Shown here: one piece after another, positions 27,903 through 35,827 of the stretch
How the letters are laid out: each line of letters begins with the position of its first letter
Position numbering within the stretch: position 1 is the stretch's first letter
NCBI RefSeq assembly: GCF_900312745.1
Contig: NZ_OMPD01000014.1
Span: 3,162,001-3,226,000 of the forward strand
Direction: 5' to 3'
Origin: Aquimarina sp. AU58
Lineage (GTDB): Bacteria > Bacteroidota > Bacteroidia > Flavobacteriales > Flavobacteriaceae
Length of the DNA: 64,000 nucleotides
Translations under genes and position numbers: made by a program
The notes under the pieces: generated by a model
The model's input: the letters and a program-made list of their open reading frames with translations, nothing else
Databases searched by the model: none
Told to the model about the DNA's origin: nothing

Positions 27903-28655
27903 TTATTTATGATTTGTTTTCTGAAGCATTCCTACAACTTGTTTTGCTACCGATACAGATGCTGTTGGGTCTTGTCCGGTAATTAATCTGCCATCAACTA
28001 TATAATGATTATCCCACCCCTTTTTAGAATAGATGAAATTTCCACCATTTTTAGTAATAGCCTCTTCAATAGAAAAGGGAAAAGTTTTATAATACGCTTT
28101 GTTTTTATTTTCAAAAGCATCGGCAAAACCATTTACCTTTTTTTCTTCATACAGATATTTTCCATTTGTAAGCTTTAAATTTACGATTCCTGCGGTTCCG
28201 TGACAAATGGCTGATACAATTCCTGTATTCTCATAAATTTTCCTTGAAATACCCTGTATAGCTTTATTCTCAGGAACTCCAAACATAGCAGCCCCACCAC
28301 CACTATAATAGACTGCTTTATAGTTTTTTGCATCAATAGCTTCTGGTGAGTACGTATTTTTAAATAAATTCATAAAATCTTTGTCGTCTAAATATTTTTT
28401 TTGAATAGGATCTGAAGTATTTATATACCCTATCGGAATTTCGCCACCTTCTGGGCTTACAAAATCAACCTGATAACCCGATTTTATAAATACATCATAG
28501 GCCAAAACGATTTCTGCAAAATGATTTGCAGTTTTCAGATCTGTATTACCGTAGGTGCGTTGATTAGAGGTAACAAACAAAATCTTATCTTTTGAAGAAG
28601 CCGAACACCCCAAAAAAAGAAAAATCATCAAAAATGGTATTATACAATTTCTCAT
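27903..28655 (-). CDS. DJ-1/PfpI-family lipoprotein
   Basis: Lipoprotein (lipobox LFLGCS, Cys ~17) with a DJ-1/PfpI domain over nearly its whole 250 residues: KILFVTSNQRTYGNT, the AVYYSGGGAAMFGVPE loop and the nucleophile elbow IVSAICHGTAGIVN. It is a shorter relative of the protein at 13925, lacking that protein's C-terminal extension and using a lipid anchor instead of a helix. It lies 88 bases downstream of a membrane AraC regulator on the same strand and is followed by two NTF2-like genes. Confidence 0.87.
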   Translation of the reverse strand: MRNCIIPFLMIFLFLGCSASSKDKILFVTSNQRTYGNTDLKTANHFAEIVLAYDVFIKSGYQVDFVSPEGGEIPIGYINTSDPIQKKYLDDKDFMNLFKNTYSPEAIDAKNYKAVYYSGGGAAMFGVPENKAIQGISRKIYENTGIVSAICHGTAGIVNLKLTNGKYLYEEKKVNGFADAFENKNKAYYKTFPFSIEEAITKNGGNFIYSKKGWDNHYIVDGRLITGQDPTASVSVAKQVVGMLQKTNHK

Positions 28656-28743
28656 ACTGAATTAATTTTCAGCAAATTTGAAAAATCATTACCTGTATAG
28701 GTTTATATATTATAAATCAGAAGTACTGATTTATAAATTAGAA

Positions 28744-29784
28744 CTATGCTACTTCTTTTTTATAGGCCGCAGGAGTTTTACCCACTATCTTTTTAAAGGT
28801 AGTGTAAAATGTTGATTTCGAATTAAACCCACATTCATAACCAACAGCTTCTGTAGTGTAATTGTCTTCATTAATCAAAAGTTGTTTAGCTTCTTGGATT
28901 CGATATTCATTAATAAATAAAGGGAAGCTTTTGCCTAGATTGTCATTTAGAAATTGAGATAAATAGTGTGGTAAAACATGTAGTTGTTTAGAAACATCTG
29001 CAAGTTTTAAATCTGGATTTTTAAATAGCTCCTTTTCTTTAATCATCCTATCTAATTTGATTTGAAACTCACTTGCTTCATCAAGATCAATCTTTTTATC
29101 AGCATATTTAATCGTTTCTTCAAAAAACAAAGACGTTTTATTTCTTTTCAATACCCAAAATAAAATGAAAAGGAAAAATACAAACGAAAACGAAAGTGCA
29201 CCTACAATGTACGATGTATAAGATCCGATATTATAACCCATCCAGATAATAGATACTCCGCCAAATACACTTAACACCCAAATTTCTATTTGTTTGATTT
29301 TATGTTCTTTGGAAAACAATGTATTAAAAACCGATTTTAATTGAATCGCTGTAAATACGATATACAAAAGCCATTGTAAATAAATGATTTTGACAAAGAA
29401 TCCAGCCCATAATCTTTTATGTTCCCAATATGGATATATAATGCTTAATACAATGACCAATCCCAGAGCAGGAATAATATGTAATAGCCACCGACCATTA
29501 CGTTCATGCTCAACTATCAGACTTTTGGCATATAGGTACAAAAAAGGACCTATTAGAACACAAGCCGAAAGCCCTATTTGAATAAATACTTCTGATAATT
29601 CTGGATTAAAATAAAAGAAAACAGATTTTAGTATTCGTACACTTAATACAAATAAAAGTGCCGATAGGAAATAATTAGACAGTCCTCTCTTTTTAGAAAA
29701 GAAAGCAAAATAAAAACTTAATAAAAAACCATTTAACGCTCCTAGTGCACTAAAGAGAAATAATAATTGACGCTCTAAATCCAT
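28744..29784 (-). CDS. AraC-family regulator with N-terminal membrane domain
   Basis: About seven hydrophobic helices (~residues 5-215) precede a C-terminal AraC domain with PDLKLADVSKQLHVLPHYLS, then TTEAVGYECGFNSKSTFYTT and KKIVGKTPAAYKKE. It heads the four-gene run AraC, DJ-1 lipoprotein, NTF2-like, NTF2-like, all on the minus strand. It is a paralogue of the regulator at 12766 with the same neighbour type. Confidence 0.9.
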   Translation of the reverse strand: MDLERQLLFLFSALGALNGFLLSFYFAFFSKKRGLSNYFLSALLFVLSVRILKSVFFYFNPELSEVFIQIGLSACVLIGPFLYLYAKSLIVEHERNGRWLLHIIPALGLVIVLSIIYPYWEHKRLWAGFFVKIIYLQWLLYIVFTAIQLKSVFNTLFSKEHKIKQIEIWVLSVFGGVSIIWMGYNIGSYTSYIVGALSFSFVFFLFILFWVLKRNKTSLFFEETIKYADKKIDLDEASEFQIKLDRMIKEKELFKNPDLKLADVSKQLHVLPHYLSQFLNDNLGKSFPLFINEYRIQEAKQLLINEDNYTTEAVGYECGFNSKSTFYTTFKKIVGKTPAAYKKEVA

Positions 29785-30084
29785 GAAAATATAAAAAGTA
29801 AATATATAGCAAATATTTAAAAATGGTTTATAATTTTCATTTCCATTCCAGAGACATTACCTGAGTCTTACTATTCTTTGATAACCCCAGGAATTACATA
29901 TTCAACATGAATTCGATGTAAGGATTTAGTTTAAAAAAGCCATCAAAAGGCATTGACTTGAAAATTTACGTCAGTCAGAGTAATTTTCGGTAGAAAATTG
30001 TATCGAAGACAAGTAAATTTTCTTACGTCGAACTCACATTATTTACTTTACTATTTTATCTGGCTTATACTGTAGTTGATTAAA
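29785..30084. other. Intergenic region with a palindromic element
   Basis: No gene seen. GAAAATTTAC (29960-29969) pairs with GTAAATTTTC (30013-30022), with an inner TAATTTTC/GAAAATTG pair and ATCGA in between. It looks like a degenerate member of the palindromic family at 30781, 33022 and 35730. Confidence 0.4.
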
Positions 30085-30657
30085 CTACACCAACTCACGT
30101 CTTAATTCATTTAAGGAGATGTTGCTATTAATCAACCTGGTGATTACTTCTTCACGAAATTCATCCAGATCATCATAATCATAATATTTGGCCCACTTGT
30201 AGGTTTCGAGAAGGTTTTTGATTTGCTTGATAAGCTTTCGGGTTGCATCTGCAGAACGTAACACGGCAACCTGATCATAATCAGGATTATCCTTATGCAT
30301 ATAGCTTACCTTTTTGGTTTCAAAATCAACCGAAATGTAGTATGCATCTACATCGGGATCCAGGTTTTCTCTAAAATCCACCCAATCTGCATATCCTAAT
30401 CGTAAGTCGTCAATTTCTGGAGGGAAATCAGATACTAATCTCCATTGGCACTTTGCAGCTCTACCCCAATGGTTAGACATTCTATATACTCCATGTTTTG
30501 TATAATAATAAGTACTCCCCGACTCACTTCTGTAATTTGGTTTTCTTCTTGTGATTTCGCGTAGCGAAGCTCCTCTGAATACACAATACGTTTTATTAAA
30601 GAAGTTATAACGCGTGTATACCTTAACGTGTTCTTTTTCCTGATGTTCCAAATGCAT
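30085..30657 (-). CDS. Conserved protein of unknown function, 190 residues
   Basis: Soluble protein without signal peptide or membrane segment. It is rich in Tyr, Asp and Arg, for example KPNYRSESGSTYYYTKHGVY, NHWGRAAKCQWRLV and DDLRLGYADWVDFRENLDPD. The C-terminal third is helical (ATRKLIKQIKNLLETYKWAK then a run of acidic residues). I do not recognise a named family. Coding quality is good and both neighbours are separated by repeat elements, so it is a stand-alone gene. Confidence 0.72.
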   Translation of the reverse strand: MHLEHQEKEHVKVYTRYNFFNKTYCVFRGASLREITRRKPNYRSESGSTYYYTKHGVYRMSNHWGRAAKCQWRLVSDFPPEIDDLRLGYADWVDFRENLDPDVDAYYISVDFETKKVSYMHKDNPDYDQVAVLRSADATRKLIKQIKNLLETYKWAKYYDYDDLDEFREEVITRLINSNISLNELRRELV

Positions 30658-30780
30658 GTTTTTTTCCCGGTGGCAAAGAAATCACATTTTTTGCAGAAAG
30701 TAAAAACAAGTTTTTAACATCTTTTCACTAAGCCATTTTTTTGCTCTTATACCCCCATGTATTTGGGAAGAACATTGTAA
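30658..30780. other. Gap before the repeat copy at 30781
   Basis: Nothing recognisable apart from the start region of the 30085 gene. A palindromic repeat follows at 30781 and the stretch 30871-31026 also shows no gene. Confidence 0.3.
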
Positions 30781-30870
30781 AAAAAGCGTCAATTCGAGTA
30801 TTTTGTCGTAATAAAATGAAGACAAAATGTACTACGGCAAGCTCAGCAGAACTATCGAGAATAGCTTTTT
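30781..30870 (+). repeat. Palindromic repeat family B, copy 1 (with insertion)
   Basis: AAAAAGCGTCAATTCGAG begins the element and TATCGAGAATAGCTTTTT ends it. The outer ends AAAAAGC/GCTTTTT are inverted repeats and an inner T-run/A-run pair forms a second stem. Compared with the copies at 33022 and 35730 there are about 20 extra bases (around CTACGGCAAGCTCAGCAG). Confidence 0.7.
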
Positions 30871-31026
30871 AAATCAATAGTCCTTGTTATCCTAAGTGTG
30901 TCAAGATATCATAATCATATAGTAAAAAAGGGGGATTCAACCTGTCTATAGTAGGCATTACACTCTTTTATGAGTACTGTTTGTATGCTAACTTTGATCG
31001 ATGAGTTTAGATCTTTAAAATGATAA

Positions 31027-31122
31027 AGTGAACATAATAGTCAATTGGCTTTTGATAAGCTTATCAAACGAGAAGTAAAGAGAAGTCCTGTTGCAGGGAC
31101 TCATATTTTTGAATTAGCTTGA
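31027..31122 (+). pseudogene. Possible 3' gene remnant
   Basis: An open stretch without a start codon reads SEHNSQLAFDKLIKREVKRS, then PVAGTHIFELA and a stop, directly before a terminator. Composition looks protein-like and the terminator position is what a gene's end would have, but an in-frame stop sits just before it and the parent gene is not identifiable. Confidence 0.25.
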
Positions 31123-31126
31123 TTCT

Positions 31127-31162
31127 AAAAAAGCATCTTGTTACAGAACAAGATGCTTTTTT
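31127..31162. terminator. Bidirectional terminator
   Basis: GCATCTTGTT (31133-31142) pairs with AACAAGATGC (31147-31156), flanked by A6 on the left and T6 on the right. It serves the minus-strand Fe-S gene at 31195 and whatever was transcribed from the left. Confidence 0.9.
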
Positions 31163-31194
31163 ACTGGCATGTACCTTATTACCCCAAGATATAA

Positions 31195-31419
31195 CTACTT
31201 TGCATTTTCATAAAATGTCAAGGCTCCAGAAGGGCATTTTCCGATCTGGTCTTTTAATGCTTCAGAAGTAGCCATCTCTGGTCGGATCCATGGTTTTTCC
31301 TTAGGTTGGTACACCTTTGGTAAGGTCTTTACACAAACACCTGCATGGGTACATTTTCCAGGTTTCCAAACTACTGTAATCTCTCCGTTGGTGTATTCTT
31401 TTCTAATCTCGTTTGCCAT
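31195..31419 (-). CDS. YjdI-like 4Fe-4S mono-cluster protein, 74 residues
   Basis: Small ferredoxin-like protein of the divergent 4Fe-4S family (Fer4_19, YjdI-like). The Cys ligands are in GKCTHAGVC (C23, C29) and GKCPSGAL (C62), with only three clear Cys plus a His in between (H25), as seen in that family. The start MANEIRKEYTNGEITVVWKP matches the family opening. YjdI-like proteins accompany redox or acetyltransferase genes in other bacteria, but here the gene stands alone with its own terminator. Confidence 0.88.
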   Translation of the reverse strand: MANEIRKEYTNGEITVVWKPGKCTHAGVCVKTLPKVYQPKEKPWIRPEMATSEALKDQIGKCPSGALTFYENAK

Positions 31420-31657
31420 GATATAATGATTTAAAGTGTGGATTATACTACTATTTAAAGATATAGCTTCCTTTTAAATACAATATAAAACCGAATGGTT
31501 TTCTCAGTAAATCCGAATCATATTCGATAATTAATCAATATACACTATTTTATTAGGCTCTTTCAGGCTTCGTTTCTTAGACCGGTTATAGATTCATGAT
31601 GTAACGTTTTTAGACAATACTCCTCTAATAGGTAATAGTTTTTAGATATATTTAGAA

Positions 31658-33013
31658 ATGAAAAAGGAATTCTTTACTGCTGCTAAGGTATATGTAAGTA
31701 CCTGGATGTTGATTGTATTATTATTCCTTTCACTATCATTACGAGCAGATATTAGTTTTAAAAAATCGGTTCAAACCATAATAGAACTGCTTCCGAATAC
31801 TACATTTTTAATTGGTGTTCATATTACATTTCTCATTTTTTATGTATTGTTCCTACTCATTCGATATTTCATAAGAATTTATCGTCGTAAAGGTTTTATT
31901 ATTATGGGGAAACAAGCGATATTTAGGGTAGTTATTCCTTTTTTTATCCTCTTTGGCGTCTACAAAGCTATTGTACATGCTAATAGTACAGAAGAGTTTT
32001 CCTATCAATGGGATTATTCTATTGAAAATACTAATGATACGACAAATGATCTTTATAAAACCGATGGGAAACATCGCGGAATGAGTGTATTTGGTTGGGG
32101 TTCTCATAACAAAAAGTCTATTGCTACACTGGTAAAAAACAATATAGAGTGGGTAGCTGTTATTCCTTTTTTATATCAGAAAGATCAACATACCATACAA
32201 ATGAATACTCCAAAAGCTATTGGGCAATGGTCTAGCAGAGATTCTGTTTTTATCAACAGTATTGCACAACTGCAAGCAAAGGGAGTTTATGTACACCTAA
32301 AACCACATTTATGGATGGGCGAGGGCTGGCGCTCTGATATTTCGTTACCATCTGCCACCGACTGGGATACCTGGTTTGACTCTTATCGTAGTAATATGAT
32401 CCATTATGCACACATGGCTCAAAAAACAGGGGTTAAACTATTCTGCGTAGGGACCGAGTTACGATCATCAGTACAACATCAGCCAGATCGATGGAAAGCC
32501 CTGGTACAGGAAATCAAGACTATATATCATGGCAAGCTTACGTATGCCGCCAATTGGGACGGAGAATTTAAACATGTCGATTTCTGGAAAGAATTAGATT
32601 ATATTGGTATACAGGCTTATTTTCCACTCACTAAGAAGTCTAATCCCGATCTGGTTACTCTTAAAAAGGGCTGGAATACACATATCACGACCTTAGAAAC
32701 CTTATCTCAAGCCCACCAAAAACCAATTCTATTTACAGAAGTAGGCTATAAAAGTGAAGCTTCTGCTGCAATACAACCCTGGGAGTGGCAATCTCTCTTT
32801 GGTATCCTATATCAGAAAAAATCTGATCGTACCCAACAGCTTGCATACCAAGCTTTATTTGAATCATTATGGGATAAAGAATGGTTTTCGGGTATGTATA
32901 TCTGGCAATGGGACACCAGAACTTCTATCGATAGTGCACCTACAAGCCTGGATTTTTCACCACGCTACAAACCAGCACAAAATACTATTGCACAATGGTA
33001 TGCCTGCCAATAA
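31658..33013 (+). CDS. GH113-like glycoside hydrolase with N-terminal membrane segments
   Basis: Two or three N-terminal hydrophobic helices (~15-35, ~45-70, ~83-105) are followed by a TIM-barrel domain (~135-450) resembling glycoside hydrolase family 113 beta-mannanases. The predicted acid/base Glu is in FCVGTELRSS, the nucleophile Glu in ILFTEVGYKS, and aromatic subsites include LKPHLWMGEGW and MYIWQWDTR. The order GMSVFGWG, PHLWMGEG, GTEL, TEVGY fits the family. The enzyme would face the periplasm as a membrane-anchored domain. Substrate (mannan or a related beta-glycan) is inference. Inverted copies of a palindromic repeat bracket this gene and the Fe-S gene. Confidence 0.82.
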   Translation: MKKEFFTAAKVYVSTWMLIVLLFLSLSLRADISFKKSVQTIIELLPNTTFLIGVHITFLIFYVLFLLIRYFIRIYRRKGFIIMGKQAIFRVVIPFFILFGVYKAIVHANSTEEFSYQWDYSIENTNDTTNDLYKTDGKHRGMSVFGWGSHNKKSIATLVKNNIEWVAVIPFLYQKDQHTIQMNTPKAIGQWSSRDSVFINSIAQLQAKGVYVHLKPHLWMGEGWRSDISLPSATDWDTWFDSYRSNMIHYAHMAQKTGVKLFCVGTELRSSVQHQPDRWKALVQEIKTIYHGKLTYAANWDGEFKHVDFWKELDYIGIQAYFPLTKKSNPDLVTLKKGWNTHITTLETLSQAHQKPILFTEVGYKSEASAAIQPWEWQSLFGILYQKKSDRTQQLAYQALFESLWDKEWFSGMYIWQWDTRTSIDSAPTSLDFSPRYKPAQNTIAQWYACQ

Positions 33014-33021
33014 ATAGATCT

Positions 33022-33090
33022 AAAAAAGCTATTCTCGATACAGTTTTTTTCCATTTTATTCTTAAAAACCACTCGAATTGACGCTTTTTA
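33022..33090 (-). repeat. Palindromic repeat family B, copy 2 (inverted)
   Basis: AAAAAAGCTATTCTCGATAC opens and ACTCGAATTGACGCTTTTT closes the element. It is the reverse complement of the copy at 30781 without the extra 20 bases. It lies between two convergent genes, where it could also act as a terminator. Confidence 0.75.
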
Positions 33091-33131
33091 TAACATTTAA
33101 GTTTAGGTCGAACTCAGGTTAAAAGATCAAT

Positions 33132-34397
33132 TTATTTGGTTACCACTTGATGTGTATCACATTTTCTAAGCATATGTAACTCTTCGGTACCAACTACAAT
33201 ATTATTAGCTATAAAAGTGTTGGCATTATCCAGCTTTACGATAGTGTAGGTTTGTTGTGCCGTATCAATTTCTTTGATATTTACAATTTTCACCGCACCA
33301 GAAATGGTGCGTATTATACTCCCTTTTTGAAGTTGTTTAACATCATCAAACCGATATGCCATCTGTGTTTTCTCGGGAGAATAAGACAACCAATCTCCAG
33401 AAGAAGATAAAAGTGGATGATCGCGGGTACAGGTAATCGTCGAACCATCAGATAACCAAAGAGTAATCAAAGTATCATGCATCGGACTTGCCAGTTCTTG
33501 AATGGTCGCAGCAATATAGCTATCTCTAGCTTGATGATAAGAAAGCACTTGCTCTCCCGGCAGTATCTCTTCTATTGGTTTTTGAGTATGATCTGCCATA
33601 GTGATCAAAGTCCCTTTGGCAAAACAGTGTACGTCGATCCCATCAAAATAAATTTCAGAAAGTACCGTATCCTCATATTTATCTCCCGGATATACCTCCA
33701 TAATCTCGAATTTCATGGTCCAGGGTGGTAAACTTTTTGAAGTAATATAATCTATGCTTTTATCTAATTTACCTATCGGAGCTACTTTAAAATGTTGTGC
33801 AGCCCGCTGATCAGTAAGATTTAGAATGGCATAGGGTCGGTCTTTAATATACACTTTAAGTTTTTTCACGCGACTATTATTTCGCCAGGCAGTTTCACTT
33901 TTCACATGTCCATTTACAACGATAATTTCTGTTATACGCGGCCTTCCCTGGTAAAAACTATATTCGAGATACTCTCCTACTCCATATCCCGGCACTCCTT
34001 CTGCCCATACGTTTTTATAGTTAAGATCCATTGCATTTTCTGCGCGATAATTTATATTACCCTGATCCGCCAAATGTGATGATGCCGTTTCTTTAAACGA
34101 CCCACCACCACAATACCAACTACACCCCTGGCCTTCAATATCCCAATAATTAGTCATTGTTTCATCAACCATCTTATCTAATTCTGCTTTCTCTTCCTGG
34201 GTGAGGTCTTCTTTTTTTAGTCCTTTTGACATGCGTTCCCAAATGGCTTCACAAGCTTTTCTGTTTCTGTTAAATTCCTTTTCATCTGTAGTATTCAAGT
34301 CCAGTACTTCGATACGTGTTGGCGTGAGCACCTTTATTTCCTGGGCATCAGAAAAAAAAGTGATGAGTAGTATGATACAGGTAAGTGTGTTTTTCAT
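33132..34397 (-). CDS. Secreted protein with discoidin-like glycan-binding domain and C-terminal Hint domain
   Basis: Signal peptide (1-18, ending SDAQ), a helical N-terminal region, then a beta-sandwich (~115-255) of the NADase-type glycan-binding/discoidin-like kind (NAMDLNYKNVWAEGVPGYGV, then ITEIIVVNGH). It ends in a Hint (hedgehog/intein) domain beginning at C258 (VHCFAKGTLITMADH), with the block-B Thr324/His327 in TCTRDHPLL and the closing strand FIANNIVV. There is no C-extein, and the last motif lacks the usual His-Asn plus Cys/Ser, so a Hedgehog-like cleavage at C258 rather than splicing is expected. Function is unknown. Confidence 0.82.
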   Translation of the reverse strand: MKNTLTCIILLITFFSDAQEIKVLTPTRIEVLDLNTTDEKEFNRNRKACEAIWERMSKGLKKEDLTQEEKAELDKMVDETMTNYWDIEGQGCSWYCGGGSFKETASSHLADQGNINYRAENAMDLNYKNVWAEGVPGYGVGEYLEYSFYQGRPRITEIIVVNGHVKSETAWRNNSRVKKLKVYIKDRPYAILNLTDQRAAQHFKVAPIGKLDKSIDYITSKSLPPWTMKFEIMEVYPGDKYEDTVLSEIYFDGIDVHCFAKGTLITMADHTQKPIEEILPGEQVLSYHQARDSYIAATIQELASPMHDTLITLWLSDGSTITCTRDHPLLSSSGDWLSYSPEKTQMAYRFDDVKQLQKGSIIRTISGAVKIVNIKEIDTAQQTYTIVKLDNANTFIANNIVVGTEELHMLRKCDTHQVVTK

Positions 34398-34843
34398 AAC
34401 ATGTATGGTATATCATTGGTATGCATTACAAATATATCACTTATTACATCCACTACCTCCCCTGTTTACCGTGATAAAATAAAGGTAACAACCACATCTC
34501 TGGGTTCGGTTTCCTTCGAGGGCAAGTTCTTTCGGTTTGGCTCAGGAAATACATAGCTGAAATCCTTTTACCATAAAAAATGTTATCAACATCCTTTCTA
34601 AACCTAATAAAGATGTATGTTACATACCTCTTGTTGAATCAACGCTTCCATGTAAACACAACAACCTATAGTAGTGTTGAGAAACCAATAATTTCCACAC
34701 TACCAAAAAGTGAAAATTATTATTTATTTACGGTTTATACTTCGATTTTATGTTTGTGTAAACAATTAAAAAGCAATAACTAACTCAGCTGTTTTTTAAA
34801 TAGTTTTGGATCATCATTAACCAAATTCTTAAAATCTTACACA
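34398..34843. other. Gap with repeat fragment and possible HTH-gene remnant
   Basis: A degenerate TTCGA-type palindrome lies at ~34497-34560. At ~34640-34685 a stretch with TGTAAACACAAC and TATAGTAG resembles the HTH-gene remnant at 55350. A -7-like box TAGTTTTG is at 34801-34808 before the lipoprotein gene. No intact gene is seen. Confidence 0.35.
34497..34560. repeat. TTCGA-type dispersed palindrome (family A), degenerate
   Basis: Contains GGGTTCGGTTTCCTTCGAGG and GGCTCAGGAAATACATAG. The same word order occurs at 36869-36930 and 53700-53780. Confidence 0.55.
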
Positions 34844-35410
34844 ATGAAAAAATCCATTTTAAAATTAGGCCTGTTTGCTTTTATCTCCGTTACTTTTATA
34901 GCATGTCAAAACGATGGTCTTGATGCTCCCGAAGCACAAGAGGTACAAAATGCAACTGTTCAAGATGCTTCAAAACAGTTTGTAAGCGAAAAAGATGTAT
35001 CAAACAATCCTACGATGCCACAATTAGTAGAAAAACTGATACATCAAAACAATCAGGCAACTGCCAAAAGGTTTGGATGTACATTAGATAGTGATATCGG
35101 ATGCGGTAGTGATGCCGTGGCAGAGATCGAAGAATATGTAAATCTTTCTAACTGTATTTCTTTTAGCAAAGGAACATTGATCATCCCTATTCAATCCAGA
35201 CAGTTTACCTATAACTATTCATATTATATCGATGGAGACGGAGATATAAACATGGATCAGTATCAATATCAATTCGACTCTCATGTGGCAGATATCGCAC
35301 AGCGAATAGCTCCTAATAAAATAGCACTGGTAAGTGCTAATGCATCTAATGGTTGCGGAAGAGGTTGGAAAGTAGCTAATATCACGTATACTGTTATTCT
35401 TGGTAACTAA
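34844..35410 (+). CDS. Lipoprotein, paralogue of the one at 55626
   Basis: Lipobox FIACQN (Cys ~21) and a 165-residue mature domain with conserved Cys and acidic residues: GCTLDSDIGCGSDAVAEIEE, a single Cys in NLSNCIS, then YYIDGDGDINMDQYQYQFDS. The DGDGDIN loop resembles a calcium-binding loop (a dockerin- or EF-like DxDxD pattern), but the fold is unknown. The protein at 55626 shares all of these blocks in the same order. Both genes lie downstream of remnants of an HTH regulator gene. A terminator follows. Confidence 0.78.
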   Translation: MKKSILKLGLFAFISVTFIACQNDGLDAPEAQEVQNATVQDASKQFVSEKDVSNNPTMPQLVEKLIHQNNQATAKRFGCTLDSDIGCGSDAVAEIEEYVNLSNCISFSKGTLIIPIQSRQFTYNYSYYIDGDGDINMDQYQYQFDSHVADIAQRIAPNKIALVSANASNGCGRGWKVANITYTVILGN

Positions 35411-35449
35411 GATTCATCTTGATCTTGCTATAAAACAACACATGACAAG

Positions 35450-35484
35450 CCCTATATATCTGTTTGATGTATAGGGTTCTTTTA
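35450..35484 (+). terminator. Rho-independent terminator
   Basis: CCCTATATATC (35450-35460) pairs with GATGTATAGGG (35466-35476) with one mismatch and is followed by a T-rich tail. It lies 40 bases after the lipoprotein stop codon. Confidence 0.8.
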
Positions 35485-35507
35485 TTTTATAGAGGTATGT
35501 TTTATGC

Positions 35508-35606
35508 TCACCCTTCGACACTTCGACAGGCCTGTCCTGAGTTTACCAAAGGGCTCAGTGTGACAGCTCACCCTTCGACTACGCTCAGAGTTCGGGATTC
35601 GTTGTT
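35508..35606. repeat. TTCGA-type dispersed palindrome (family A)
   Basis: Carries CACCCTTCGACACTTCGACA, GGCCTGTCCTGAGTTTACC, AAGGGCTCAGTGTGACAG and CACCCTTCGACTACGCTCAG. Its parts pair with each other (CTTCGAC / GTCGAAG and CTGAG / CTCAG words). Confidence 0.75.
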
Positions 35607-35729
35607 GTATTGGTATTTGGGCCGAGGGTTCATTATGACAAAACACACTTCTAAAAGTTAAAATCATACCAAAAGATTCATTATTTTAGTACTATAAACC
35701 ACAGTTCGATTAATATTTGGATATACGAT

Positions 35730-35796
35730 AAAAACCGTCAATTCGAGTGATTTTTCGTATTAAAATGGAGAAAAATTGTATCGAGAATAGGTTGTA
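35730..35796 (+). repeat. Palindromic repeat family B, copy 3
   Basis: AAAAACCGTCAATTCGAGTG opens and TTGTATCGAGAATAGGTTGT closes the element. The inner ATTTTTC/GAGAAAAAT arms form a hairpin. It matches the copies at 30781 and 33022 closely. The remainder of the 35411-35827 gap holds only the terminator and a family A repeat. Confidence 0.75.
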
Positions 35797-35827
35797 CTAA
35801 AAGATTCAAACAAAACTATGATATAGC

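Noticed and set aside
34580..34783. Plus-strand frame before the 34844 lipoprotein
   Set aside because: Low-complexity, crosses a likely remnant and lacks any recognisable motif.
35464..35661. Frames on both strands within the family A repeat
   Set aside because: Repeat-derived; the sequence is palindromic, so both strands stay open.
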